The position numbers and the translations under genes were made by a program. From contig NC_057866.1 in the NCBI RefSeq assembly GCF_019393635.1, forward strand, positions 12,224,223 through 12,288,222: DNA of 64,000 bases, read 5' to 3'. The notes beneath the pieces were generated by a model. It was not told the origin of the DNA and searched no databases. It saw only the letters and a program-made list of their open reading frames with translations. Shown here piece after piece: positions 9,560 to 20,478 of this stretch. The stretch's first letter is position 1. Every line of letters starts with the position of its first letter. The DNA is from Dromiciops gliroides. Its lineage: Eukaryota > Chordata > Mammalia > Microbiotheria > Microbiotheriidae.

Positions 9560-9630
9560 CCTGACATGATGTATTTCTAGAATCTCGTTCGTCTGAACTC
9601 CCCTGTTGAGACATGCACATCTGACCAGGA
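9560..9630 (+). ncRNA. SNORD30: SNORD30 (U30) C/D box snoRNA
   Basis: C box atgatgt (9566) and D box ctga (9621-9624). 'gaatctcgttcg' and 'ctgttgaga' match mammalian U30, a 28S rRNA methylation guide. Confidence 0.92.
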
Positions 9631-9823
9631 AGGAGCCACTGGGGCACCACTGGCCTTGGGGAGGGACGGGAGCAAATTCAATCTTTGCTTTTTTTCAAAG
9701 TTGCAGGATCTGGCCACCTAACCTTGGGACATCAGGACAGTGCTATATGCAGAAGTCTCATCCATAGCCTCAGGTGAGCTTCCCCTTACAGAGCTTTCTA
9801 GGCCCACAGCCCCAGTCCTGCCC

Positions 9824-9891
9824 CCACCGGTGATGAGATCAATACCGCCCCAGTCTGATTCCTGTGACTGATAGGTTGTTCTGAGTGGTGA
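9824..9891 (+). ncRNA. SNORD31: SNORD31 (U31) C/D box snoRNA, copy 1
   Basis: The stem cacc/ggtg encloses C box tgatga (9831) and D box ctga (9881-9884). The guide 'aataccgccccagt' before the D' box ctga identifies U31, which targets 28S rRNA. Confidence 0.94.
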
Positions 9892-10049
9892 GCAGGCCCC
9901 TGGGATGGGACCTGGCATTAGACATCCATCCCTTGGGCCCGTCTCACTCTTACCTTGTTCTACAGGTGGCAGGCTCTTTCTCGTGCTGTCATGGCAAAGA
10001 AACTTGGCAGAGGTAAGTTTAAGGGGAAAATAAAGATAGAAAAGATTTT

Positions 10050-10115
10050 AAAATATGATGAATTCAATACCGCCCCAGTCTGATCATGGTGACTGAAGGG
10101 TATTTCTGAACTAGG
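10050..10115 (+). ncRNA. SNORD31 (U31) C/D box snoRNA, copy 2
   Basis: Lies in the next intron after copy 1 and carries the same guide 'aataccgccccagt', with C box tgatga (10056) and D box ctga (10106-10109). The terminal stem is less obvious than in copy 1. The rest of the two introns differs, so the duplication is not recent or only the snoRNA was conserved. Confidence 0.9.
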
Positions 10116-10262
10116 AGTAGCCACGTGGGTTAGTAGTGTGTGGTGATATTCAGCTTTCCATACATCCTTCCCCTTCTCCTTTGTAGGGAAAGGAGTATTG
10201 CACCTGGATCTGTTCCAGAAGGTTAGGTAAGTGGCATGGAATCTGGGGGAGTGGTGATGAGG

Positions 10263-10391
10263 GTCCCAATGAAGAAGACATCACCTGTCTTACTCCTTGA
10301 CCTTGCCCCAGAACCTGCAAAGGTTGAACCCACTGGGGCCGGCTGGGATGCAGGAGGAAACTCTGTTCCAGAGAGAACTGTCTGAGGGACC
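10263..10391 (+). ncRNA. SNORD22: SNORD22 (U22) C/D box snoRNA
   Basis: Begins 'tcccaatgaagaa' and carries 'ggttgaacccactgggg' and 'agagaactgtctgagggac', the well-known U22 blocks, with the D box at 10382-10385. It sits in the last SNHG1 intron. U22 acts in 18S rRNA maturation. Confidence 0.94.
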
Positions 10392-10615
10392 ATAGGGCTA
10401 AAGTTAGTCTCAGTTGTGTTGGCCTTCTGGGAGAAGTGCTCTCCAAAATGACCTGGTTTGTTGTTTTTTTCTCTTGAAGGAACTGGAAAATGAGATGATC
10501 CACTAACTGCTGTCAGGATGTGTGGAAATGTGACATTGTATCACTGCAAAAAGAAAACTGAACATTCTCTTTACCTTGTTTTTTGCAAATAAAGTTATTT
10601 CTCTTGAGTTTGTTT

Positions 10616-11048
10616 CCTCAATTGTCTGTGGTCATTTGGGGTGGGACAGGTCGCTGTATCTTTCAGCCTGATTGAGGTGAGCAGGCCCAGTATTGGCAAA
10701 ACTTGAAGGGCCTTCCTGGTATTGTAGCATATCTCAGCCTAGTCCCATTCTAGGTGTTCATTTGCCCTGGGGAATTACCTACTTGGCTGTGTCTTGAGAT
10801 GCTTTCTCCACTTAGAAAGCTGTCCTTTCCTCAAGAACACTGGACGACAGGCTAATGCTAGCTACACTGGAGCTGGCAGAGCTGGGGCCAAGGGAGGAGT
10901 CATGGGGCGGGCTGACTGGGGGTCCGCTGAGGTCTTGTGGAAGGACGCTTGCCTGGGCACTGGCTGCTTAAGCTTTGGAGATGAAGGCACCTCCTCCCCA
11001 TGCTGGCCCCAACATTCCACTAGTAATGGTCTCACGGGTTTTTTCTAG
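10616..11048. other. Spacer between SNHG1 and the secreted-protein gene
   Basis: Probably holds the promoter and a non-coding first exon of the downstream gene, since a good 3' splice site (tttttctag) ends at 11048. No coding frame is convincing here. Confidence 0.4.
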
Positions 11049-11115
11049 GTTCAGTTGAGCCTCTCCTCCCATGCCCCCGAAGCCTGGCTTCCCCTAAGCA
11101 GCCTGTCCACTTGCC

Positions 11116-12178
11116 ATGGCCAGAGATTGCCTGTGGCTGCTGTTAGCCTTGGTCCTGCCCACTGTGAGCCAAGGGATACCATGTCTGGAGGCCAGCAGTC
11201 CCTTTTTGCCTCCGGAGAAGGGAAAGACACAGCCCCCACTGCCCAAGGTCAGCGCTTGCATGGTGCGTTGTGCTACGCAGGTTCTGCCCAGCTTGGGAGC
11301 TGGACTTGTCTCTGTGCTCTTTAACGAGGCCCAGGAAGGTAAGGCGGGGCCGGGAAGGAAGGGGCGGCACCAACAGCCTGGCACTGCCCAGGGAGGCCAA
11401 GGGCAGCCAGTGCAGGCTCCACAAGTGGGTCACTGCTGCCTGGGGGAGCTAAGAGGGACCTTATGTAAGGCAAGCTTGAGTCAAACTTGGGGGGGAAATG
11501 TGCACCAGAGATCATTTGGAGAACAGCTAGAAAACCGAGGCTCACCTTCAGCAATCCGGTATGGATCACAGTTAAGTGCCATCTTAGTACAAAGTACAAA
11601 GGGGGTTGACTTGACCCCTTCCTAAGGTCCCTTCCCATTCTAAGTCTTTGGAACTAGGCAGACGGGGTAAGGAAGGGGGGGGAGGCCGGGAAGGTGTGAG
11701 GGAATGACCGAGTGCCCATTCTGTCGTCATCACGCCCACAGCAGAGGAGCAGAAATACTGCTGGCTGCAGAGACGTCGGGACTGTAAGACCAGAGAGCGC
11801 CTCACCAGGGTCTTTGTGCTGCTGGATCTGAAGGGGCCCTCAGCCCCTCCCTATGAGCTCCTGCCCACCACACCAGCCCTGTCCCCACCAAGCAGACGCC
11901 TGAGGCCTCGGAAGAATGACCCAACCCTGCTCAGCCTGTCAAGCTGTGGGCTCCTCTATGATGTCACCAGGCCCTTCCGCAGCGCCCGGAGAGACGGCCA
12001 GTCCAAGGAGGCCGAGTTCTGCGTTAAAGCCGTGTGTCCTGCTAGCCAGCCTTCCTGCCAGCCCCTTCAGGGGGCCCTGAGCTGCCCCCCTTTCCTAGCC
12101 ACGCTCTGGGGCAGCCGTCCTAGCACTAGGGATTCCTTCTCCATTCAGGCCAACCCGTCGCTCCCTGGGCAGGTCTGA
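11116..12178 (+). CDS. Unknown cysteine-rich, probably secreted protein, two coding exons
   Basis: Coding exon 1 runs 11116-11338 (donor gtaagg) and coding exon 2 runs 11742-12178 (acceptor cccacag). The join keeps phase and gives 219 residues. Residues 1-20 form a signal peptide: a short polar start, then a hydrophobic core 'LWLLLALVLPTV'. The rest holds ten cysteines (positions 23, 48, 52, 81, 89, 143, 168, 173, 180, 189), a basic 'WLQRRRDCKTRERL' stretch, a proline-rich linker (about 107-132), no NXS/T site and no second membrane segment. AATAAA lies at 12309-12314, 131 bases after the stop. A 3' splice site at 11048 implies an upstream non-coding exon. I do not recognise the family and know no human gene between SNHG1 and WDR74, so it may be marsupial-specific or lost in placentals. 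A decayed or noncoding locus is possible but unlikely given the intact splice phase. Confidence 0.7.
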
Positions 12179-12308
12179 ACGGATCACTGGACGTGGACTC
12201 TGCCACACAACCACAGAGACTCGGGGCGGCCAGGTCTGGGCTGAAGCTTTGCCTTCATCCATCCCACCTCTGGGTTTGGGGGTTAGTGAGGCAGCAGTGA
12301 CTGACCTG

Positions 12309-12314
12309 AATAAA
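12309..12314 (+). terminator. Polyadenylation signal AATAAA of the secreted-protein gene
   Basis: Canonical hexamer 131 bases after the TGA stop, with GT-rich sequence just downstream. Confidence 0.6.
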
Positions 12315-12509
12315 TTGGCCGTGTGGCTCCTGTATCAGCCCCTCTTTCCCTCTGCGAAGACCTAGTAAACTTGGGGGGCAGATGGTGTGGAGGGAGGGAG
12401 CAAACATATGGAGGGGAAGGGAGATGGGACCAGTCAACAAGCAATGTACCAGGCATCATGCAGGGTTGTCATTGGACTAACGAAGATGAAAGTCCTTCTT
12501 TTAGGCAGG

Positions 12510-12765
12510 CATGTGTCACGATAATTAGAGCACTGGGCCGGCCCTAACAAGACCTGAGTTCCAATGTGGCCTCAGATACTAACTAGCTGAGTCATCCTGG
12601 GCAAGTCCTTTAGCTGCTCTCTGCCTCAGTTTCTCCTACTGTGAAATGGGGATCAAATTACATCCACCTCCCAGGTCTGTGGTGAGAATCAAAGGAGATA
12701 ATTGTAAAGTGCTTAGCACAATGCAGGGCACATAGTGGGCATTTTAAAATGCTTGTTTTCTTCCT
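12510..12765 (+). repeat. MIR/THER1-type CORE-SINE
   Basis: Ordered segments 'gacctgagttccaatgtggc', 'cctcagtttctcctactgtg', 'gtgagaatcaaaggagataa' and 'gcacatagtgggcattt' are the complete CORE-SINE layout. Diverged, hence old. Confidence 0.75.
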
Positions 12766-13094
12766 TTGAGGAGTTCACTCTCTAGCAAGAGGTGACAATC
12801 CATATACATATATATAGCTATAAAGTAGACACAAGATAATCTTGGGGGGAAGGCACTAGCATCTGTGGGGGACTAGGCAAGATACACAAGGAGATAAGGA
12901 GGTACTCAAACTATTCCTTGAAGGAAACGGGGGATTCCCCAAGGAGTATAAGGGTTCAGATCCTGGCACTGCCCCCTTACCAGCTATTGGATCCCGAGTC
13001 ATCTTTGACTTGTGGTTGCTTGTCCACAAGATAAGGAGAAATAAGCTTTAGATTTTCACACCTCAGAGAGGTGCCCCTGGGTTAAGGTAAGGAT

Positions 13095-13908
13095 TGTAAG
13101 GGAAGAGAGACAGTCTCATGCTCAGTTGATCTAACTATAGGGTTTATTGAATAAGAAGCAAGTTCTCTTGCCGTTCAAGAGAACTCCTACACTGGAGCTT
13201 TCCTGTCACCCTTGCTCTTTGGCCGGGAGAAAAGAAGATGCGTGCCCCACTGATCCCAGATCAGCTCTCTCCAGACAATAAAGACCCAATGCAAACATGA
13301 CCCACAGAAGTCAGGGACTAGGCATGGGGGAGTTATTCTGAGATAGAAAAAGGCAAATCCCCATCACCTTTGGATGTTCCAATCATCAATAGGCCAGAGA
13401 TGGTATGACTCAGGTGGGTAGAATCCTTCTGAGTTGGGCTACACTAGTGTCTAGTCATTGGTCACTCTAGCTGTCTGCACCTGCCCCTCCCTGCCTCTTC
13501 TTCAGAGTAAAAGGAGCCTGCTTTGGCCAGCCTGCCCCCAGGCTCTAGAAATGGGAGCCATTAATATAATGGGAGGAGGGAGAGGTTGGGGACCCTTTTT
13601 TCTAGAGCTCTGTTGTGAGGAGGAGGTGAGGATTTTGGAGGCGGAGGTGCCTCATCACAACCTCAGAAGCCCAGGCAGGGGAGGAGATAGTGGGGGGTGG
13701 GGTGCAGGGATCCCAGAGCTGAAAGCATTAGTGTCTTATCAGTCAAGGCCAAAAGAAAGAGCCTTGAGTGGGGGCAATGGCATTTCTTAACTTCACCAGG
13801 GAATTGCTGACCCAGGAGGAAGACCCTCCTTGTCTTCTGGGAAGAAATAGAAACCTTTTATGATTGCCTGGTTTCATCTCCAGCCTTGAACACTGATTGC
13901 TGGGGGCA
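13095..13908 (-). mobile_element. Candidate solo LTR (endogenous retrovirus relic)
   Basis: On the minus strand the segment begins TG and ends CA, carries an AATAAA signal near its 3' side ('caataaaccct' at about 13141-13151) and is flanked by the 4-base duplication 'ggat' (13091-13094 and 13909-13912). It is about 814 bases long. No internal retroviral region is present. The call rests on boundary features only, and a 4-base match can arise by chance. Confidence 0.4.
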
Positions 13909-13946
13909 GGATAGTGTATTGCAACCCCTTAAGAGTAGTCTGGTTG

Positions 13947-14115
13947 AGGGGCAGCTAGCTGGCTCAGTGGATAAAGCACCAGGCCTGGATTCAGGAGTAC
14001 CTGAGTTCAAATCCGGCCTCAGACACTTGACACATACTAGCTGTGTGACCCTGGGCAAGTCACTTAACCCCCATTGCCCAGCCAAAAAAACAAAACAAAA
14101 AACAAAACCAAAAAA
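13947..14115 (+). repeat. tRNA-derived marsupial SINE, first of a tandem pair
   Basis: Sense copy with an A-rich tail (aaaacaaaacaaaa). The target 'aagagtagtctggt' occurs before it, between it and the next SINE, and (with one change) after the second. Confidence 0.9.
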
Positions 14116-14128
14116 GAGTAGTCTGGTT

Positions 14129-14275
14129 GGAAGCAGCTAGGTGGCACAGTGGATAGAGCACTGGCCCTGGACTCAGGAGGACTTGAGTTCAAATCCAACC
14201 TCAGACACTTGATACTGTGTGACCCTGGGCAAGTCACTTAACTCTCATTGCCCCGCCCAAAAGAAAAGAAAAAAA
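14129..14275 (+). repeat. tRNA-derived marsupial SINE, second of a tandem pair
   Basis: Sense copy directly behind the SINE ending at 14115, sharing the duplicated target 'aagartagtctggt'. It lacks part of the 'cttgacacttactagc' segment. Confidence 0.9.
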
Positions 14276-14450
14276 GAATAGTCTGGTAATAATACTGGAT
14301 TTGAAGTCCAAGGACATAGATTCAAATCTCACTCTGCTGCTTACTAGCTGTGTGACCTTAGGTAAGTCGCTTCCCCTTTCTGACGCAGTGGAAGGAAAGA
14401 TTTACTGAGTACGGACTATGTGCTAAGTTTTGGTGATACAAACACAAGCA
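14276..14450 (+). repeat. Old CORE-SINE and L2 fragments
   Basis: 'ttactagctgtgtgacctta' marks an old CORE-SINE and 'actgagtacggactatgtgc' a short L2 3' end. Confidence 0.5.
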
Positions 14451-14454
14451 TAAA

Positions 14455-14675
14455 AAAAAGACATTGCCACTATTGTGCTAGAAGAAATGAGGAGCAGAAA
14501 GAACCTAGGAAGACTTAAATGAACCGATACAAAGTGAAGCAAGCAGAACCAGGAGAACCTTGTACACAGTAATAGCAACATTGCGCAATGATCATCTGTG
14601 AGTGACTTAGCTATTCTGATGAATGCAATGATCTGAGACAATTCCAAAGGACTCATGTTGAAAAATGCTATCTGT
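14455..14675 (+). repeat. Marsupial L1 3' end, sense
   Basis: 'aagcaagcagaaccaggaga', 'gtacacagtaatagcaacat' and 'ccaaaggactcatgttgaaa' are the 3' UTR of the same L1 group whose antisense copies occur at 33440-34990. Confidence 0.7.
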
Positions 14676-14841
14676 GGGGCAGCTAGTGGCACAGTGGATA
14701 GAGCACTGGCCCTGGATTCAGGAAGACCTGAGTTCAAATTTGACCTCAAACGCTTGACACCTACTAGCTGGGTGACCCTGGGCAAGTCATTTAACCCTCC
14801 TTGCCTGAAGAAGAAGAAGAAGAAGAAGAAAGAAAGAAGAA
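14676..14841 (+). repeat. tRNA-derived marsupial SINE with (GAA)n tail
   Basis: Sense copy inserted at the L1 3' end. The tail has become a GAA/AAAG simple repeat at about 14808-14841. Confidence 0.88.
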
Positions 14842-14989
14842 GGTAAATGTCTTTCTCAGGGTCACACATTTGAACTGGGGTCTTCCTCACTCCAAATCTA
14901 GCATTCTATTCACCCTGCCATCTGGCTGCTTATGGAAGGTCTTTGAACAGAGTCAGGCAGACCTGTCCTATGACAAGATCATTTTAGCA

Positions 14990-15540
14990 GCTATGTGGAG
15001 GATAGACGGGAAAGAAGAAAAACTGGAGCTAGGGAAATCGATGATGAACCCATTACAATAGTCTAGGGGAAAGAGAACAGGAGAGTGAACTAGGGAGTTA
15101 TCCAAGGGTAAATGTTTCACAGCTCCTCAAGGAGGAGGGATGTAAACATGACATACTTTTAAGTTTGAGTGGCATCATTAGCATTTTCTAAAGTCCAGGC
15201 AATCAGCAATAATAAATCAAGCCTTGTCTGCAGCATTTATGTATTACTGAGGTATAGATGCTCACACTGAACATTGAACAATTCTGAGCTACTCTGGCAC
15301 ACTTCTGGTGGTAGAGAAATAAAGAGATGGAAGAGACGTGGTAAAGGTGGAACGGTTGGGACCTGGCAACTGATCAAATATGGATTGTAAGGGACAGAGA
15401 AGTCTTGAAAGTGATCCCAAGGGAAAGTTGAGAGGAGAGATGGGTTTGGTAAGGAAAATGAGAAAGTTTGAAATGCCAGAGGTTGTCACATTGGAGAGGT
15501 CAACAGGCAATAAAAATAAACTTAAAAATAAAATATTTTG
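14990..15540. repeat. Old dispersed mammalian repeat, third copy (partial)
   Basis: 'cattttagcagctatgtgg', 'acaatagtctaggggaaag' and 'gggaaagttgagaggagaga' continue the layout of the copies at 3800-4690 and 5640-6660. Continues after the SINE with 'gggatttaggagtcatctgc' at 15770. Confidence 0.45.
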
Positions 15541-15703
15541 GGGGGCAGCTAGGTGGCGCAGTGGAAAGAGCACCAGCCCTGGAGTCAGGAGGACCTGAGT
15601 TCAAATCCAGCCTCAGACACTTAACAATTACTAGCTGTGTGACCCTGGGCAAGTCATTTAACCCCCAATTGCCTCACCTAAATAAATAAAATAAAATAAA
15701 ATA
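15541..15703 (+). repeat. tRNA-derived marsupial SINE with TSD
   Basis: Sense copy flanked by 'aaaataaaatatttt' on both sides. Confidence 0.9.
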
Positions 15704-15709
15704 TTTTTA

Positions 15710-16680
15710 AAACAGGCAGTGGGTAAATAGGACTGACAAACTCAGAAGGGGGATTATGACTGGAGACAAGGGATTTAGGAGTCATCTGCATAGAGATTAT
15801 TAAAACTGTGATCTTGCTGTTTACTCCATACATATGCTCTTTGATGGAAGTAAATATCCCTGGTGTTAAAGATGGCTCGGCAGAGACAGAAAAACATTCC
15901 AAGGCATTTGAATGACCTCAGGCTGTAGTATATGAGTTGGCCACTAGGTGGGGATCTAATGCAGCAGAGGATGGGGGAGTTAAGCTCACTTAGCAAGAGC
16001 GTATAGATGTCTCTCTGGGACGGGAAGCAATTCTCTAAGGCTATATAAATTTCAGGCAGGTGCTGATCTACATTGATAGAGGGAATTTCTTTTGCCACAG
16101 CTCTCTATACCAATGGCTCATGGGTCTAGTTTAAAATAACAGCAGTAATAATCATAACAGCAACAATAACAATAATAATAATAATAAACTCCCCTCCCTG
16201 AAAGCCCTACCCATTGGGATGGGGAGATGGGAGGTGGAAAGAGCAAAGTTAAATAGATGCCAGTCATGATCATAGATGGCCAGGGCTCTCTATGCCCTGA
16301 GATTGAGTGGGTCTCAGCTGTTAAAATCCCACAAGGACCCTGAGAATCTAGTCCATAAAGTACCATCAATGCCTCTGATGGAGTTACCACAGCTTAAGCA
16401 TGGTGTGGTTTGACTCAGCTTAATTCCATTCATATCTCTCCTGAAGAGAAGCAGAGATGGCTTCCACCTCTGACACATTCTGCTGTGTGACCTTCTGCAA
16501 GTCACTCAGCCTCTCACTGATGTAGGCCACTCTAAAATTTGCAGAGAAGATGCCAACCTGCATTGGTAGGGGGAGTTTCCTAACCAAGGAGTTCCCAACA
16601 GCAATGGAATCTGTGGCTTCCAAATTAAAGAGGGAGTAGAACCAAAACAATTTATTAACCCTGGATAGGCATGTGTGACA
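15710..16680. other. Intergenic, no gene recognised
   Basis: No gene recognised. There is a short (ATA)n/(AAT)n simple repeat at about 16160-16187. Confidence 0.4.
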
Positions 16681-16689
16681 TAAGATTAT

Positions 16690-16938
16690 ATTGTTGTTCA
16701 GTCATGTCTGACTCTTCATGACCCCATTTGGAGTTTTCTGGGCAGATATACTGGAGTGGTTGGCCATTTCCTTCTCCAACTCATCCCCCCCCCCTTTTGT
16801 TTTTAGTGAGGCAATTGGGGTTAAGTGACTTGCCCAGGGTCACACAGCTGGTGTCTGAGGCTTGATTTGAACTCATGAAGATGACTCTGCCTGATTTGAA
16901 GCCCTGTGTTCTACCCACTATGCCACCTAGCTGTCCAG
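16690..16938 (-). repeat. RTE-tailed SINE / SINE composite
   Basis: 'gttcagtcatgtctgactct' followed by 'tactggagtggttggccatt' is the BovB/RTE 3' tail in antisense, continued by an antisense tRNA-derived SINE body 'gggttaagtgacttgcccag'. This suggests an older SINE that borrowed an RTE tail for mobilisation. Confidence 0.75.
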
Positions 16939-17115
16939 TATGCCCCTCCTGCCACAAAAAAACAACACATTAAACAGATCCTTCACCTTGCAGAATTATT
17001 ATCCAATGATATCACAAGGTCAATTACACTTGAGAAGTGCAAAGCTCTAAACACACACCAAACAAAGCATGAGGCTGGGTTACTGATTTCAGAGGTCCCA
17101 TTGAACCAATGGATT

Positions 17116-17469
17116 TGTTAAGGGCTAAAATTCTAGCTAAACTGTCTAAAATATCTAGTGAGTGGTCGCCAATAAATTATAAGCTTTAGCAAGAGTTAGA
17201 CTTTTAAGCATTTATTAAGGAGAATAAGAATTTGGTAAAGAGAGAAAGGCCTAGATTCCTATCTATTAAAGGGAGAGCACATTTCTAGCTCCGCTCTCCA
17301 CCAGCGTCCTCAGGAAAGAGCGCGAGACTGAGCGCCAGTCTCTTCCTTCCTCCTCCCACTAGCCCGCGTCACTTCCTGACTCCTGGTCTTGCCCTCAAAG
17401 ACCTTCCCTTCATGGGCAGAACTCTCCTACAGTAAGTATCCAGCAGGTGGCGTTATTCCAATCGTTACA
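17116..17469 (-). repeat. LTR (3' LTR of the minus-strand element)
   Basis: 354 bases, TG...CA ends, near-identical partner at 20479-20836. Confidence 0.88.
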
Positions 17470-19466
17470 GTCCCCCCTGTTGTTCCTCAAGAAACAAAAT
17501 GTTTCCTTGACGGAACAGTAAAAAGAATATAATAACTATTGCTAACTAATAATATGTGAACAACAATATAGAAAAGGAAGAGAGGAAAGTTTTGTCCAGA
17601 GGGGCGATTTTTTTTTTTGTCCTCATGAACCGACGCTTTGACATTAGTCTTGCAAAGGGAGGGCCTCTGCAGAGAATACATGTTACAGATGGTGTATATT
17701 ATAACAGAAAGAGAAAAAAAAACAACAAAAACAACAAATCAAAACTGTTCATTTAAAGTCTCTGAAAGTCTTTTCTCAGATGTCCTCTAGGTGTAGTCGT
17801 GGAATGGAAGTCTTTTCAGGGGTTGATGTGTGGATGCTGGTAATCAGCCAGGAAAATTTCCTACAAAATTGAGCTTAACACAACTTTAAAATAGCTTTGT
17901 CAATAATCAAATCAAACAATGAAAGTTCTCAAAAACATGTCTAAGGGAATTCATAATCTTAGTTGTTACACATGAAACATATAATAAAACAAAAATTGAA
18001 CCATTCTTTAAAATTATAATATTACTATAGTCCCCCCCCTTATGGAGGGTAATTGAGAAGACAATTGCTGCAATATTAATTATTAAAAATAATTTTTATC
18101 TTTGTTTCATCACTTTTTGCATCATCTGCCTAATTATCCTCATGCCATTATGAGAAATTTAAAATCTAATATAATTAATAACAGATGTCAAGGCCAAATT
18201 CAACACTGTTATTTATCATGACACCTGAGATAATTATGGGGGTTACCATAAAAGAACAGAGAAATGATGGGATATGAGCATTCCCACACTTGAGCAATAT
18301 GTACTGCCCATACAGTATGCCAGGCTTAAAATAGGTGGATGGAATATATGTCCATGCCACCGAACATATTGGAGGAAACTGAGTCAGACTTAATCAGATG
18401 CATGGGATTCAGATGTCCATGGCATCAGGCATATAGGAGGGAGCATAGAAGCCAGGTGTAGAAGTGAGATGGGTGGGATCAATACTTCCAGCCATCTGTA
18501 CAATATTGTGGGGAAAAATAAAATAAAATATGAAACCAAGAGAATCCAACCTCAACATTTGTCAAAAGCCGTTCCCTCGGCCATACCTTGACTTCATGCA
18601 TGTCTCCCCTCATGTGACAGTTCAGTGTCTGCTCTTGAATGTATTCCTCATTTTGTGATTGGATGGCATCTTGGCCAACTGGCATCTGATAACTCAGAAT
18701 AAAGGCAATTAATGTCTTAAATGATAAGTTCCCATAATCCAAGTCTCATATGGATTTAAAATTGAGGATAATAAATGATTGCAAAAAATGTGAATACATC
18801 TTGACTCAGAACACAATATATAGTTATGCAACAATTTCAAATAATATCTTTTTTTACTTAGTATACAATTACTTTTGTGAAAAATCAGAACATATTTAAA
18901 TACAAGTTAAAGCACAACACAATCCCAAAGAAAACTTTTTTTGAAAAAAGAAAACTTTTACAAACATTCCCCTCTTTTTTTTTTTTTTGGGAATATGCTT
19001 ATCAAAAATAATACTTCTAGAATCAATTTAAACTTGCCATGGCAACCAATTTGCCAGGGAAATGCTTTAAAGAGTTTGATCAAATAATCAGTTGAGGAAA
19101 AAAAATAACAAAAACAAACAACTCAGAATGTGGGAGCACAATACTCCTAGAATTAACATTGTATTATGAAATCAAAACCATCTTGCAATGTTTCAAAATT
19201 AGATAGATAAACGAATAGAAGAAAATACACATGGAACAATAAAATACAGTGAAATTCAAACTAAGGAAATCTAAATGAATATGAACTTAATATCAATAAG
19301 AGTATTATAAAATATAAACTTGATCACATGACTATAAAAAGCTTTTACAAATATTCTCCTTGTTTTAGAAACTAAGTATAAGACACAATCTCAAAAGCAT
19401 GAAAATCTCTATGAAAATAAACCCATACCATTAATTTCAAAATGTATATATAATAGCATAGAAATC

Positions 19467-20366
19467 CTATGTAACCTCTGAACTGATACTATTACTCTGA
19501 GTGAATTCAGAACACTTTTGATTCCGGTATCTAAAATCCCCAATACTCATATCAATACCTTGCTGCTTACTTCTACATTTCTGTAAAATATATACCCTTC
19601 CATGGCAAAAGAAGCAGAGTCTTGAACTATGTTGATTGTCATTCTTATTCAGCTTAAGTTTTTCTTCTTTAACCCCTCTATATTGTCTGTCGGGCTTTTC
19701 ACCATACAAATGCTTTATAAGATTACTAATTAAAGACAAAAGCAGGTTAGCAAAATTATGAACAAAATGAGCATATCTGGAATTTAAAGAGTTTTCTAAG
19801 ATTGTCTCAAAAGCACAGCCAGGCCGGGGAAGGGCTGAGCCTGAAGCTGCAAATGCAGGTAGAAAAAGTTGAGCATGCGCATCAGATCTCTGGACTTCCC
19901 AGGCAGGGGAAGCTATGGGCTTGGCCATAGGAGGAGTAGAGGGTGGGGTCTGGAGAGGAGGGGAGGGACCAGAGCAATTTGAATCAGACTTGATTTTGAA
20001 CTCAGGCCTGGATTCCTCTTCCCCCACTTTGCCTCCAGGTGCTAGGGGATTAAAAGCTTCTAGAGGGTGGGTCATTGCCTCCAGGCATGCAAAATTAAAG
20101 CAACAATTACTGTTAGAATTGGGAAAAGCTGCAGGAATCTCTTCAGGTTTCTCTGAAAAAGCATGGTTGGGAGAGGGAGAGATATTTCTTTGTGTGAGTA
20201 AGTTGCTGGCTCTTTTAACAAAAATAAAAAGAAAAATAGAAAATCCACAAAAACAAAGCATTAACATGATCTTATCTCCCATTTGTCTGGTTAAACAGAC
20301 TAAAATCAAAAATAGGGTAATTAGGGAGTTTAAAAGGTCCATTCGAAAAAATTTAAAGGAAAACAC
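19467..20366 (-). other. Open frame inside the LTR element (possible gag-position product, fossil)
   Basis: 299 codons on the element's own strand, near its 5' LTR where gag would lie. It has an N-terminal hydrophobic segment and a proline-rich middle. No diagnostic capsid or zinc-knuckle motif is secure. Treated as part of a retroviral fossil, not a host gene. Confidence 0.35.
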
Positions 20367-20478
20367 AGCCAGTACGCCAGTACTTAGCAGTTAAAGGGAG
20401 AGGGAGGGGAAATTTCTTACCCAACCAGAAGATCAGAAGAAGACTGAGGGTTAGCTTTCCTCTTCGTGGTCAGCCATC

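Larger units (their letters stand above)
7281..10615 (+). ncRNA. SNHG1: SNHG1, snoRNA host gene (spliced lncRNA)
   Basis: Transcription should begin at the pyrimidine tract 'cctcttttgt' (7281), a 5'TOP start typical of snoRNA host genes. Inferred exons: 7281-7307, perhaps a small one near 7410, 7739-7793, 8020-8075, 8275-8311, 8607-8648, 8864-8907, 9161-9212, 9421-9485 (or 9465), 9701-9773, 9966-10012, 10187-10226 and 10480 to about 10615, with AATAAA at 10588-10593. Exons are short and have no shared open frame, as in human and mouse, where the introns rather than the exons are conserved. Each of eleven introns holds one C/D box snoRNA. All D boxes lie about 70-115 bases, mostly 70-85, before the next 3' splice site, the optimum for intronic C/D box assembly. 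The gene precedes WDR74, as in human. Exon borders are inferred from splice consensus only. Confidence 0.9.

Noticed and set aside
11051-11638. Minus-strand frames of 62-105 codons over the secreted-protein gene
   Set aside because: Shadows of the plus-strand coding exon and its intron. The plus strand has the signal peptide, splice phase and poly(A) signal.
19915-20394. 159-codon plus-strand frame
   Set aside because: It runs opposite to the longer frame of the LTR element and is a shadow of it.
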